From positions 3,100,001-3,164,000 of the forward strand of contig CBDCMW010000002.1 of assembly GCA_965219165.1 (NCBI GenBank): a DNA stretch of 64,000 nt, written 5' to 3'. Below are positions 44,061 through 52,894 of this stretch, piece by piece. How positions within the stretch are numbered: position 1 is the first letter of the stretch; each line of letters starts with the position of its first letter. A program made the translations under genes and the position numbers. The notes below the pieces were generated by a model. It was not told the DNA's origin. It was given only the letters and a program-made list of their open reading frames with translations, and made no database searches. This DNA is from Aldehydirespirator sp965219165 (GTDB taxonomy: Bacteria > Actinomycetota > Acidimicrobiia > Acidimicrobiales > Aldehydirespiratoraceae).

Positions 44061-45935
44061 TCAGGCGACGCCGAGAATCTCGTGCAGGCGCTCCAGGGCG
44101 GCCACTACGTCCATGCCCTGATGCCATATGTCATCGACCCCCGTCGATTTCAGCTCCTCGAGGCGCTCGGCAGGAGTGTTGGGATCGCAGACAATAGCCA
44201 CGAAGGCCGAGCCGGAGTCTGCGAGCGCGGCCGCGGTGGCGGCAGCCCGCAGCTGGTACATGTCGTCCGTGCCGGTGATGACCGCCGCGGACAGCCCCGA
44301 GGCCGCAAAGTCGGCGGACGCGGCCACAGGCGACTCCACACCCTGGCCACCGCGAGACTCAATGCCGCCCACCGCCAACAGGTTCTGCGCCCAGGCCGTG
44401 CGGGCCGAGTGGTCGGCTTCCGAGCCGAGGGCGGCCACCCACACTGCGGGACGCGTCCCGGTGGCGATGCGGTGACGGTCAGCAGCGTCCCGCAGGTCGT
44501 CGAAGGCCTGGGCCGAACGCCTGGTCGGCAGTCCCCCTACCGCCGGGGTCGGGATATTGCTGGACTCGGCTCGGGAGTCCTCGGCGTCATCCAGCAACGG
44601 GAACTCGCTGACGCCGGTGAGCGCATCACGACGGGTCCGCAGGGCCACCGAACGCTCCTGCCACCGCAGCTCGATCGAGGCAGCCAGCGAGCCATCGGCG
44701 GTGACGGATGCGATTCCTCCGGCCTGCTCCGTCTGCTGCAGTATCTGCCAACCCGCTCTGGCCAGCTCGTCGGTGAGCGACTCGACGTAGAAGGATCCGC
44801 CCGCGGGGTCGGCCGCACGGGCCAGATGCGACTCCTCCAGCAGCAGCAGCTGGGTGTTGCGGGCCAGCCGGCGCCCCATCGCGCCGTCGGCGTCGACATG
44901 ACCGGCAACGCAGTCGAACGGCAGCACGGTTACTGCGTCGGCTCCGGCGACACCGGCGGCCAGTCCGGCGGTAGTCCCGCGCAGCAGGTTCACCCACGGA
45001 TCGCGCCGGCTGTACATGGACACGGCGGTCACCGCGTGCTGGTACTGCCGGGCCGCCGCGTCCGATCCTCCGCAAGCGGTCACGACCCGGGACCACATCA
45101 CCCGGGCGGCGCGCAGCGCGGCGATCGTGACGAACTGATCGGCTGTGGCCGCCAGCCGGAACCCGATGAGGCCGGCCGCCGCATCCACCGAGAGACCCGC
45201 CTCAACAAACGCTCGCAGGTACGCCACGCCTGTCGCAGTGGTCCAGCCCAGGGTCTCGGCCTCGGTGGCCCCGGCGTCCGCGTACCGAGTCGCGTCCACG
45301 GTGAAGGCCCTGACGCCGGAGCTGAGTCGCAACCCGCCGGAACTCTCCGAGTCTGCCGCCACGGAGGCGGCCCAAGCAGCCGAGGGCGCGCAGTCGATGC
45401 TCCGGCCCGAGCGTGCCCACTCCCCCAGCGGATCGAGTCCCAGAGAGCTGCCTGGCGCAAGTAGTCCGCCGCGGCGGGTTGCCAGGGCACAGAGGGCCTC
45501 GGCCGCGCCCAACTCCGCGTGGGGCGCGAGCGCTACTGGAGTCTCGGCCAGGTCGACGCCAGCGAGCACTCCGTCAAGCTGGGCGAGGGTGCCCAGCGCG
45601 ATCTCAAGTTCCAAGGAGGTGGTCCCGCCGGCAAGATCATCGCCAATCTGCTGGCGCAGAGCGTCCACCGCGCTCCGACCGGCACCAGCGGCGGCTCCCG
45701 GGTCTGAGACGAGGCGATGGCGGGCGCGGACGTTCCAGCCCTTTTCGGTCCGTCGCGCATCCGCCGCGGCCGCAATAGCCGAGGGCCGATCCGGACCCTC
45801 GGTGTACAGCGGACGGACTTCGATGCCGTCGCGTGTGACGCTGTAGAGCTCGTCCATTCCCTGACCCCGCAGCGACCGCTGCACCAGGGCCAACCAGTCG
45901 TTCGATGTGACGAGGCGCCCTTCGTCCAAGGTCAC
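44061..45935 (-). CDS. mutA: Methylmalonyl-CoA mutase small (MutA-like) subunit
   Basis: A 624-residue protein of the mutase family. It has the barrel part RYADAGATEAETLGWTTAT, YSRRDPWVNLLRGTTAGLAAG, the VLPFDC region and NTQLLLLEESHLARAADPAGGS. The C-terminal B12-fold domain lacks the DxHxxG cobalamin-binding motif, as in the non-catalytic small subunit. The catalytic large subunit normally follows directly but is not present here: the RES-Xre module occupies that side. It supports propionyl-CoA metabolism if a mutB exists elsewhere. Confidence 0.85.
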   Translation of the reverse strand: MTLDEGRLVTSNDWLALVQRSLRGQGMDELYSVTRDGIEVRPLYTEGPDRPSAIAAAADARRTEKGWNVRARHRLVSDPGAAAGAGRSAVDALRQQIGDDLAGGTTSLELEIALGTLAQLDGVLAGVDLAETPVALAPHAELGAAEALCALATRRGGLLAPGSSLGLDPLGEWARSGRSIDCAPSAAWAASVAADSESSGGLRLSSGVRAFTVDATRYADAGATEAETLGWTTATGVAYLRAFVEAGLSVDAAAGLIGFRLAATADQFVTIAALRAARVMWSRVVTACGGSDAAARQYQHAVTAVSMYSRRDPWVNLLRGTTAGLAAGVAGADAVTVLPFDCVAGHVDADGAMGRRLARNTQLLLLEESHLARAADPAGGSFYVESLTDELARAGWQILQQTEQAGGIASVTADGSLAASIELRWQERSVALRTRRDALTGVSEFPLLDDAEDSRAESSNIPTPAVGGLPTRRSAQAFDDLRDAADRHRIATGTRPAVWVAALGSEADHSARTAWAQNLLAVGGIESRGGQGVESPVAASADFAASGLSAAVITGTDDMYQLRAAATAAALADSGSAFVAIVCDPNTPAERLEELKSTGVDDIWHQGMDVVAALERLHEILGVA

Positions 45936-45970
45936 ATCGCCGACGCTACCGGCTCGCGGGCGCCCGGCAG

Positions 45971-46030
45971 CTTTGATCGCGAAAACCCGCGCATATCACA
46001 GGAGAGCGCGACGAAAGGCCGGGGCGTGCT
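45971..46030 (+). repeat. Dispersed repeat R2, copy 2
   Basis: CTTTGATCGCGAAAACCC... to GGGGCGTGCTG aligns with 27843-27905. It lies 36 bp upstream of the mutA-like start, in the opposite orientation to that gene, and next to R1 copy E. Confidence 0.6.
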
Positions 46031-46070
46031 GCGGGGCGCTGCGCAAGCTCGCGGCAGCCTCGTGCTAAGG

Positions 46071-46216
46071 GGCCACGCGGATAGGTGAGAGCCTGCCGCG
46101 TTGCAGCGGTGTCACTCCCGCTCTTGTTCGCTTCGCTCACGGGCCGCTCGGGCCACGGCCTCGCTCCACACCTTGCAGAATCCACGCCGAATCGCGGCCT
46201 ATCCGCTCGGCCTCTA
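46071..46216 (-). repeat. Dispersed repeat R1, copy E (inverted)
   Basis: A full 146-bp copy on the minus strand: TTAGAGGCCGAGCGGATAGG two bases after the stop of the 46219 gene, the core in the middle, and CACCTATCCGCGTGGCC at the other end. Left GCGGATAGG and right CCTATCCGC are perfect inverted repeats. Confidence 0.85.
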
Positions 46217-46218
46217 AG

Positions 46219-47016
46219 TCACATTGTGAAGCCGAGATTGCGGGAGGCGTGCTCGCCCCAATGCGCGTCGCCGCTCCAGGAGATGGAGCCGTCGTCGATC
46301 TTCGACTGGGGGTCGATTCGTCCGCAGGCCAGCATCATGAACGTCGTCGAGTCGGCGGTGAGCACCACGTCGGGCGCGGCCAGCGTGCCAGGGGCGACGG
46401 GCTTGGCCCTGCCGTCGACCACCACCGCAAGCTGGCGCTCGACCGGCCCGGTGATGTCGGCCCGCAGGCTCATGCCGTCGGGCAGACCGACCTTCTTGCC
46501 CACGATGTATCCGATCGAGCGATCCACCTGGTCGAAGGCGATCTCGGCCGCAGGACCGCTGTCGTCGGTGGGCCGTCCCAGGGGGATGGTGCAGTCGCGC
46601 ACGTGGACCCACATGTCGAAGATGCGGATGGCGAGGAAGCCCCCGTAGGCCTGCACGCCCACCGGCGTGAACGACGGACGGCCTATGTCGTCGTCACTCA
46701 GCGCAGCCAGATCGGACCTGCGGGCGTCGAAGATCTCGGCCACACGGGCACCGAAGTCCTCCGACGACATCTGTGCGGAGGCGTCGGTCAGCGCCTGCAT
46801 CTTCTGGAACGGGGGCATGTTGTCGGTGCTGATCTCCCAGCCCGCGATCACGTCCTCCACGCCCACGGCGTGGCCCAGCGCCTGGCGCACCGTCCACGCC
46901 GGGCACAGCGACTGCACCGTCCACTCGTCGTCGGATAGGTCGGCGCACAGGGCGGTAACCTCGGCGAAGCAGGCCTCGGTGGTGTCGATCAGTTGCTGGC
47001 GGGAGTAAGAATGCAT
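46219..47016 (-). CDS. Mycothiol-dependent maleylpyruvate isomerase/DinB-type protein
   Basis: This 265-residue protein has the N-terminal four-helix MDMPI domain: VTALCADLSDDEWTVQSLC, then WTVRQALGHAVGVEDV with the metal His. An SCP2-like C-terminal part includes VDRSIGYIVGKKVGLPDG and DVVLTADSTTFMMLACGR. This is typical of actinobacterial TIGR03083-type proteins, some of which use mycothiol. Start ATG 47016; the extension to 47199 belongs to the divergent gene. Substrate unknown. Confidence 0.82.
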   Translation of the reverse strand: MHSYSRQQLIDTTEACFAEVTALCADLSDDEWTVQSLCPAWTVRQALGHAVGVEDVIAGWEISTDNMPPFQKMQALTDASAQMSSEDFGARVAEIFDARRSDLAALSDDDIGRPSFTPVGVQAYGGFLAIRIFDMWVHVRDCTIPLGRPTDDSGPAAEIAFDQVDRSIGYIVGKKVGLPDGMSLRADITGPVERQLAVVVDGRAKPVAPGTLAAPDVVLTADSTTFMMLACGRIDPQSKIDDGSISWSGDAHWGEHASRNLGFTM

Positions 47017-47074
47017 GGGCCAAGCATGACGCCGACCGAGCCGTGACCGCAACGCCCAACGGGAGAATGTCCGA

Positions 47075-48301
47075 ATGACTGCCACCGACGCGCCCCCCGA
47101 TACCGACGCCGAGACCCGCATCGTCGACGAGGCCATCGACGCCCTGCTGGCCGAGCACGACCCCGCCAACGAGACCCGGATCGAGTTCCGCGGCCACACC
47201 TACGACGCCGGCCTGGCCTGGGTGCACCACCCGACGGGCTTCGGCGGCCTCGGCCTGTCGCGCCGGGCCCAACGCGTGGCGGACCGCCGCCTGCGGGCCG
47301 CGGGGGCGCAGCCCGCCGACCCGTCGACGTTCTTCACCGCGCTGGTGGGCCCGACCATCCTCACTCACGGCACCGACGAGCAGAAGCGCCGCTACCTCCG
47401 CCCGATGTTCACCGGGGAGGAGCGCTGGTGCCAGCTCTTCAGCGAGCCCGGCTCCGGCTCGGACTTCGCCGGGCTGGGTACCCGGGCCGTGCGCGACGGC
47501 GACGAGTGGGTGGTCAACGGCCAGAAGGTGTGGAACACGCTGGCGCACATCGCCGATCTGGGAATGCTCGTGGCCCGCACCAACCCCGAACTGCCCAAGC
47601 ACAAGGGCCTCACCTACTTCGCGCTGGACATGCGCGCCCCCGGCGTGGAGGTGCGCCCGCTGCGCCAGATCACCGGCGAGGCCGAGTTCAACGAGGTGTA
47701 CATGACCGACGCGCGGGTCCCCGACTCCGCCCGGATCGGTGCCGTCGGCGAGGGCTGGAGAGTGTCGCTCACGACCCTAATGAACGAGCGGACCGCCATC
47801 GGCGGCGCGGTGGGCGGCGCCACCACCGCCCGGGAGGGCCCCGTGGCCGGCTTGGTCGAGGCCTACCGCAACATGGACCCGGCGGTGCGCACCAAGGCCC
47901 ACCGCGACGAGGTCATGCAACTGTGGGTGCGGGGCGAGGCGCTGCGGCTCACCAACGCCCGGGCCGCGCACAACGCACGCGCCAGCAACCCCGGCCCCGA
48001 GAGCTCGGTGAGCAAGCTGATGCTGGCCGAGTTCAACAAGGACCTCACCGCCAAGGTGGTCGACCTGGAGGGCCCGGCCGGGATGGTGGACTACGACTAC
48101 GAGTTCCGCCGCCCGACCGAGATCTCCCTGGACGGCAAGTTCGGCGACACCCACCACGGCTTCCTGCGGGCCAGGGCCAACTCGATCGAGGGCGGCACCA
48201 GCGAGATCATGCGCAACATCCTGGGCGAGCAGGTCCTGGGCCTGCCCGGCGAGCCCAGGATCGACAAGGCGATCCCCTGGCGAGACGTCCCCAGGAACTG
48301 A
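47075..48301 (+). CDS. Acyl-CoA dehydrogenase
   Basis: A 408-residue FAD-linked acyl-CoA dehydrogenase: GPTILTHGTDEQKRRYL, the flavin-binding SEPGSGSDFAGL, GQKVWNTLAHIADLGMLVARTN, and the C-terminal IEGGTSEIMRNILGEQVLGLP. It is shortened at the N-terminus relative to many family members, but the catalytic architecture is complete. GGGAGA precedes the ATG. It is followed after 113 bp by an amidohydrolase in the same direction. Confidence 0.93.
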   Translation: MTATDAPPDTDAETRIVDEAIDALLAEHDPANETRIEFRGHTYDAGLAWVHHPTGFGGLGLSRRAQRVADRRLRAAGAQPADPSTFFTALVGPTILTHGTDEQKRRYLRPMFTGEERWCQLFSEPGSGSDFAGLGTRAVRDGDEWVVNGQKVWNTLAHIADLGMLVARTNPELPKHKGLTYFALDMRAPGVEVRPLRQITGEAEFNEVYMTDARVPDSARIGAVGEGWRVSLTTLMNERTAIGGAVGGATTAREGPVAGLVEAYRNMDPAVRTKAHRDEVMQLWVRGEALRLTNARAAHNARASNPGPESSVSKLMLAEFNKDLTAKVVDLEGPAGMVDYDYEFRRPTEISLDGKFGDTHHGFLRARANSIEGGTSEIMRNILGEQVLGLPGEPRIDKAIPWRDVPRN

Positions 48302-48414
48302 CCGACGCCCGCACCGCCGAACAGGGAGCATTCAGTCTCCACCCGCGAAACGGCAACGCCCACGGTCCGAGTGCGCGCCCTTTGCTGCCGGATCCCTCAC
48401 TAGGAGCCCAAAAC

Positions 48415-49276
48415 ATGCCAATGCCGACCGATGTGGGGATCGTCGACACGATGATCGGCTTTCCCGCCAAGGACTTCGAGCACTACGAGTTCATCCGCAA
48501 GCAGCTCAAGGACGCCGAGTCGGCCGAGTTCGACTTCCCGGTCGAGTACATGTTCAAGGGCGTGCCCAAGGAGAAGTACGGCGCGGACGACCCCATTGCG
48601 CTCACCCTGGGCGAGATGGACGCCTACAGCGTCGAGTGGGGCCTGATCGGCTGCGAGGGCGAGGTGAACCGCAAGGCCCTGGCCGACCACCCCGACCGGT
48701 TCGTGGCCACCTGCCAGGCCGACGCCAACGACGTGATGGGTGCGGTGCGCAGGATCCGCCACTGCAAGGACACCTACGACATCCGGGCTGTGGGCACCTT
48801 CCCGGCCGGGTGCTTCCCCCAGATCCCCGATCGACGACGCCAAGTGGTACCCGGTCTACGCCACCTGCTGCGAACTGGGCATCCCCGTCTTCGTGTGCGC
48901 AGGCGTGCCCGGCCCCCGGCTGCCCATGGACTGCCAGCACGTGGAGCGTCTCGACCGGGTGATGTACGACTTCCCCGAGCTGACGCTGGTGACCCGCCAC
49001 GGCTGCGAGCCCTGGGAGGCCCTGGCCGTGAAGCTGATGCTGAAGTGGCCCGGCCTGCACTACTCCACCTCGGCGTTCGCGCCCAAGCACTACCCCTCCG
49101 CCATCATCGACTACGCCAACACCCGCGGCGCCGACAAGGTGATCTATGCGGGCTACTTCCCCATGGGCCTGTCGCTGCAGCGCATCATGACCGAGATGCC
49201 CGACGTCGGCTTCCGCGACGATGTCTGGCCCAAGTTCCTACGAGAGAACGCCGCCCGAGTCCTCAAGATCGACTAG
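48415..49276 (+). pseudogene. Amidohydrolase family gene with a single-base frameshift
   Basis: The first frame encodes VGIVDTMIGFPAKDFEHY...RAVGTFPAGCFPQIP. It then loses sense at about 48826, while the +1 frame continues IDDAKWYPVYATCCELGIP... to ARVLKID at 49276. Removing one C from the CCCC run in GATCCCCGAT restores a 286-residue PF04909 hydrolase. A real mutation or an assembly/sequencing error are both possible, since the remainder shows no decay. A degraded copy of its 3' end lies at 50746. Confidence 0.85.
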
Positions 49277-49403
49277 CTACCGTGCCCGTCGGCGCGAGAT
49301 CACCCACTCCTGCAGACCTGGGTGTGTGTGCCGTTGGACCGGTCCGGGGGTCCATGGGGGTGCCGCTGCCGACCTGTAGGTTCTGGCCGATGGAGGAGAA
49401 ACT

Positions 49404-50741
49404 TTGACGACGGTCGATCTTCACGGCAGCCCTTACAGCCTTGAAGACACTGGCGGATGGGTGCTCGACAAGGCGGCATCCCTTCAAGAGCGCGTCGAGT
49501 TGCTGCGGGGCGAGGGGCGGCTCTCTGAGGCAACGCTGCGGGCCTACTTCGGCGAGAAGCGATTCGAGCAGATTGCCGAGTCGAACGCCATCGAGGGGAG
49601 CACGCTGAGTGTGGGCGAGACGGAGCTGGCAGTGGACCGCGGGATCACAGTCACAGGTCACGACCCCGCCTACTCCAAGGACGCCGTCAATCTGTCGAGA
49701 GCTCTCGAGCGCATAGTCGAACTGGCCCGGGACCGGCCCCCAACGACCCTCGGCCAAGTGAAGGAACTGCACAGCCTCATCCTCGGTGACGGGTCCGGCG
49801 CAGGCCTGTTCCGCTCGCGGCCGGTGAGGATCGCTGGCTCGCCGCACCACCCACCCGCCTCGTGGGGCGAAGTCATGTCCGCAATGGAGGACTGGGATCG
49901 GTGGTCCCGCGCAAATGCTGACGCCTCGGCGTTGCTGCGGGCGATCGTGCTGCACACCTGGCTCACGCACATCCACCCGTTCACCGACGGCAACGGCCGT
50001 ACGTCGAGAGCGGTAATGAACCTGGAGCTGATCCGAGAAGGCCTCCCCAGCGTCATCCTCCGGCGCAAGGACCGCCTCAGGTACTACGAGGCTCTGGCCG
50101 AGTCTGACCTCGGAGGCGACCTCGGACCGATCTCGGAGTTGATCCTGGCGAGAGCCGAGGACGCTCTGCGCGAGTTGGAGCGCAAGGCCACCGCCCACGA
50201 GGGCTACGACCGCGCCCAGGCACAGCTTCGCAGGGCCCAGGAACGGCAGGTGGCAATCTGGAACGACGCCGTCCAACTGCTTTTCTCTCTGGTGGACGAC
50301 GCCCTTGACGCCGCCATCGGCGATGTCGGGCAAGTCTCTACCCGCTGGTACGAGGACGAGTTGCTAGTGGAGGACTACGCGGCGCTCTCGCGAGGAGATC
50401 CGGCGGGCAACTCCTGGCTGTATCGCATCAACGTGGAGGTACCGGCGCTGCGCAATCGTCGACTTCTTGCCTGGACGGGGTACCGGAGCTATGGAATTCA
50501 GGACTGGCAAGCGATCGGCGCCGGGCCGTCAATCTTCTGGTCGGTTCCGGATCGCTCGGGCTACCGCCACTGGATCCGGGACGACTCTCAGTCGCCGGGA
50601 GTGGCTGAATTGACACTTCAACTCCCCAATGTGGACACATGGATCGCCAGGCTCCCCGACGGCAGCATCACAACACTCCTACCGAGCGAGGTTGCCCAGA
50701 GGATCGCCTACGCCGTGATCGACTCGATGACGGAGAGCTGA
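49404..50741 (+). CDS. Fic-domain AMP-transferase with own inhibitory motif
   Basis: A 445-residue Fic protein. It has the active-site loop HPFTDGNGRT (191-200) with catalytic His and the phosphate-binding NGR. The N-terminal inhibitory motif S60-x-x-x-E64-G65 (ESNAIEGS) marks a class II Fic that represses itself. A 180-residue C-terminal region (WYEDELLVEDYAALSRG onward) is unassigned. Start TTG 49404 follows GGAGGAG at 5 nt. It probably modifies a cellular target by AMPylation, as a toxin or regulator. Confidence 0.9.
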   Translation: MTTVDLHGSPYSLEDTGGWVLDKAASLQERVELLRGEGRLSEATLRAYFGEKRFEQIAESNAIEGSTLSVGETELAVDRGITVTGHDPAYSKDAVNLSRALERIVELARDRPPTTLGQVKELHSLILGDGSGAGLFRSRPVRIAGSPHHPPASWGEVMSAMEDWDRWSRANADASALLRAIVLHTWLTHIHPFTDGNGRTSRAVMNLELIREGLPSVILRRKDRLRYYEALAESDLGGDLGPISELILARAEDALRELERKATAHEGYDRAQAQLRRAQERQVAIWNDAVQLLFSLVDDALDAAIGDVGQVSTRWYEDELLVEDYAALSRGDPAGNSWLYRINVEVPALRNRRLLAWTGYRSYGIQDWQAIGAGPSIFWSVPDRSGYRHWIRDDSQSPGVAELTLQLPNVDTWIARLPDGSITTLLPSEVAQRIAYAVIDSMTES

Positions 50742-50745
50742 AGCG

Positions 50746-50830
50746 TTGTCGTTGGAGAGCATCGTGACCGAGATGTCGAACGTCAGCTTCCGCGAGGAGG
50801 TCTGGCCCTAGTTCCTGAGAGAACGCCGCC
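50746..50830 (+). pseudogene. Degraded copy of the amidohydrolase 3' end
   Basis: Translation gives SLESIVTEMSNVSFREEVWP-stop-FLRER, clearly derived from SLQRIMTEMPDVGFRDDVWPKFLREN at the end of the 48415 gene, with a stop codon (TAG at 50808) inside. Only about 85 bp remain. It lies directly behind the Fic gene, so the Fic gene is flanked by two copies of this sequence. Confidence 0.8.
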
Positions 50831-50851
50831 TGCTGCTGCGAAACTGGCGGG

Positions 50852-51220
50852 ATGGTGACGTTCGACGATGTTCGGCGGCTGGGGCTCCAGCTGCCCGAGG
50901 TCACCGAGTCGACCTGGTACGGCACGCCGGGGCTCAAGGTTCGCAACAAGGGCTTCTGCCGGTTGTGGGGCGAGCGCGAGCATCGGCGCGACCTGGTGCA
51001 CGACACCGAGGTGCTGGTGCTGTTCTGCGAGCTGGCAATGAAGCCGGTGCTGCTCGAGAACCATCCCGATGTGCTGTTCACGGTGCCCCACTACGACGGC
51101 TACGGCGCGGTGCTCGTCCGGCTCGCCGACGCCGAAGCCGACGACATCGCCGACTGGCTCGAGGACAGCTACCGGCGGGTCGCGCCCGCCACCCTCGTCC
51201 GGCAACTAGACGGCTGCTGA
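50852..51220 (+). CDS. MmcQ/YjbR family protein
   Basis: A 122-residue protein: VTFDDVRRLGLQLPEVTEST, LKVRNKGFCRLW, and a C-terminal ADDIADWLEDSYRRVAPATLVRQL. These are the signatures of the MmcQ/YjbR fold, DNA-binding-like proteins of unclear role. Complete in length. It converges with the acyl-CoA ligase gene. Confidence 0.85.
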   Translation: MVTFDDVRRLGLQLPEVTESTWYGTPGLKVRNKGFCRLWGEREHRRDLVHDTEVLVLFCELAMKPVLLENHPDVLFTVPHYDGYGAVLVRLADAEADDIADWLEDSYRRVAPATLVRQLDGC

Positions 51221-51253
51221 TCACCCGCGGCGGGCTCGCGGGCGTCGGGACGG

Positions 51254-52807
51254 CTAGATGCGGCGGTCTTGGCCTTGCCAGTACTCGTCGCGCAGGAGGC
51301 GCTTGTAGAGTTTACCGGTCTGGTCGCGGGGCAGTTCCTCGCGGAAGTCCACCGTGCGGGGGCACTTGACCGACGCGAGGCTGGCCCGGCAGTAGTCGAT
51401 CAGGTCGCGCTCCAAGGCGGCTGCGGCCTCGTCGTCGGCGGGCATGTCCATGGGCTGGACGACAGCTTTGGGCACCTCGCCCAGGTCGTCGTCGGGCACT
51501 CCGATGACGGCCACGTCCAGCACCGCGGGATGCATAGTGAGGTGGTTCTCGGCCTCCTGGGGGTACACGTTCACCCCGCCGGAGATGATCATGTACGCCT
51601 TGCGGTCGGTCAGGTACAGGAAGCCGTCGCCGTCCACCCGTCCGATGTCGCCGATGGTGGACCAGCCGTTGGGCAGCCGGGAGTTGCGGGTCTTCTCGGA
51701 GTCGAGGTGGTACTCGAAGGTGTTGCCGCCACTGAAGTACACCGCGCCCTCGTCACCCACGGGCACCTCGGTGCTGGTGGTGTCGTCCACGATGTGGACC
51801 TCGCAGTTGATGGGCGCCCCCACGCTGCCGGGGTGGGCCAGCCACTGCTCGCTGTCGCAGAAGGTGAACCCGTTGCCCTCCGTGCCGGCGTAGTACTCGC
51901 TGATGATCGGCCCCCACCAGTCGATCATCTGGCGCTTGGCCTCCACCGGGCAGGGGGCGGCCGCGTGCAGCACGGCGGCCAGCGACGACACGTCGTGGGC
52001 CAGGCGCTGATCGTCGGGCAGCTTGAGCATCCGCACGAACATGGTGGGCACGACCTGGGTGTGGGTCACCGAGAAGCGCTCGACCGCGGCCAGGAACTCG
52101 GCCGCGTCGAAGCGCTCCATGACCACCGCAGTGGATCCGATGATTTGCGCGGCCATGGTGAAGCGCAGCGGAGCGCCGTGGTACAGCGGCGCCGGCGACA
52201 GGTACACGGACTCGTCGGACATGCCGAGAAGCAGCACGCACATCATGGCCACCACCGACTCGGCCTGCTCGATGGGCACCGGCTCGTGGGCGGTGAGCAC
52301 GCCCTTGGGGCGACCCGTTGTGCCGGAGCTGTAGAGCATGTCGACACCGGCCACCCGACCGTCGAGCGGCTCCGGCGACACTGCGGCCACGGCCTGCTCG
52401 TAACTCTCATATCCGTCGATCACGTTGTCCATCATCAGGCGCAGGTCGACGCCGTCCATCCGGTCGAGAAGCTCGGCGGCCTGGGTGGCCTTGTAGCGCG
52501 ACGTGATGAAGGCCTTAGCGCCGCTGTTGTCGACGATGTAGGCGATCTCGTCGGTGGTGAGACGGCTGCTGATGGGCGTGTAGACAAGTCCCGCGTAGTA
52601 CGCCCCCCAGGCCAGCGGCAGGAAGTGGCGGTGGTTGTCCAGACACCACGCAACATGGTCGCCGGGGGCCAGTCCCGCCTCGCGGAACACACGAGACACG
52701 CGGTTGGCCTCGGCGTCGAGCTGCGAGTAGGTGATCGTCTCGCCCGTACCGGCCATGATGAGGGCCGGCTTGTCGGGACTCGCGGCGGCGTGGACTCCGA
52801 GGTGCAT
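51254..52807 (-). CDS. AMP-dependent acyl-CoA synthetase/ligase
   Basis: A 517-residue adenylate-forming ligase: the P-loop-like MLYSSGTTGRPKGV, EYYAGTEGNGFTF, GDIGRVDGDGFLYLTDRKAYMI, and the C-terminal lysine in PRDQTGKLYKRLLRDEYW. It should activate a fatty or aromatic carboxylic acid to its CoA ester. Substrate undetermined. It follows an SDR gene on the same strand, consistent with acid catabolism. Confidence 0.92.
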   Translation of the reverse strand: MHLGVHAAASPDKPALIMAGTGETITYSQLDAEANRVSRVFREAGLAPGDHVAWCLDNHRHFLPLAWGAYYAGLVYTPISSRLTTDEIAYIVDNSGAKAFITSRYKATQAAELLDRMDGVDLRLMMDNVIDGYESYEQAVAAVSPEPLDGRVAGVDMLYSSGTTGRPKGVLTAHEPVPIEQAESVVAMMCVLLLGMSDESVYLSPAPLYHGAPLRFTMAAQIIGSTAVVMERFDAAEFLAAVERFSVTHTQVVPTMFVRMLKLPDDQRLAHDVSSLAAVLHAAAPCPVEAKRQMIDWWGPIISEYYAGTEGNGFTFCDSEQWLAHPGSVGAPINCEVHIVDDTTSTEVPVGDEGAVYFSGGNTFEYHLDSEKTRNSRLPNGWSTIGDIGRVDGDGFLYLTDRKAYMIISGGVNVYPQEAENHLTMHPAVLDVAVIGVPDDDLGEVPKAVVQPMDMPADDEAAAALERDLIDYCRASLASVKCPRTVDFREELPRDQTGKLYKRLLRDEYWQGQDRRI

Positions 52808-52894
52808 CGGCTACGACGCTAGCCGCCCGCCCGAAGCACGGGAACAGCCGCCCTGGCCGTGCAGCCCGCCTTCAGACGCCGTAGCCGCCGGCCT

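Noticed and set aside
47428..49407. 659-codon plus-strand frame spanning acyl-CoA dehydrogenase and amidohydrolase
   Set aside because: It is a shadow of the dehydrogenase that by chance joins the amidohydrolase frame before the frameshift. Only the part from 48415 is real.
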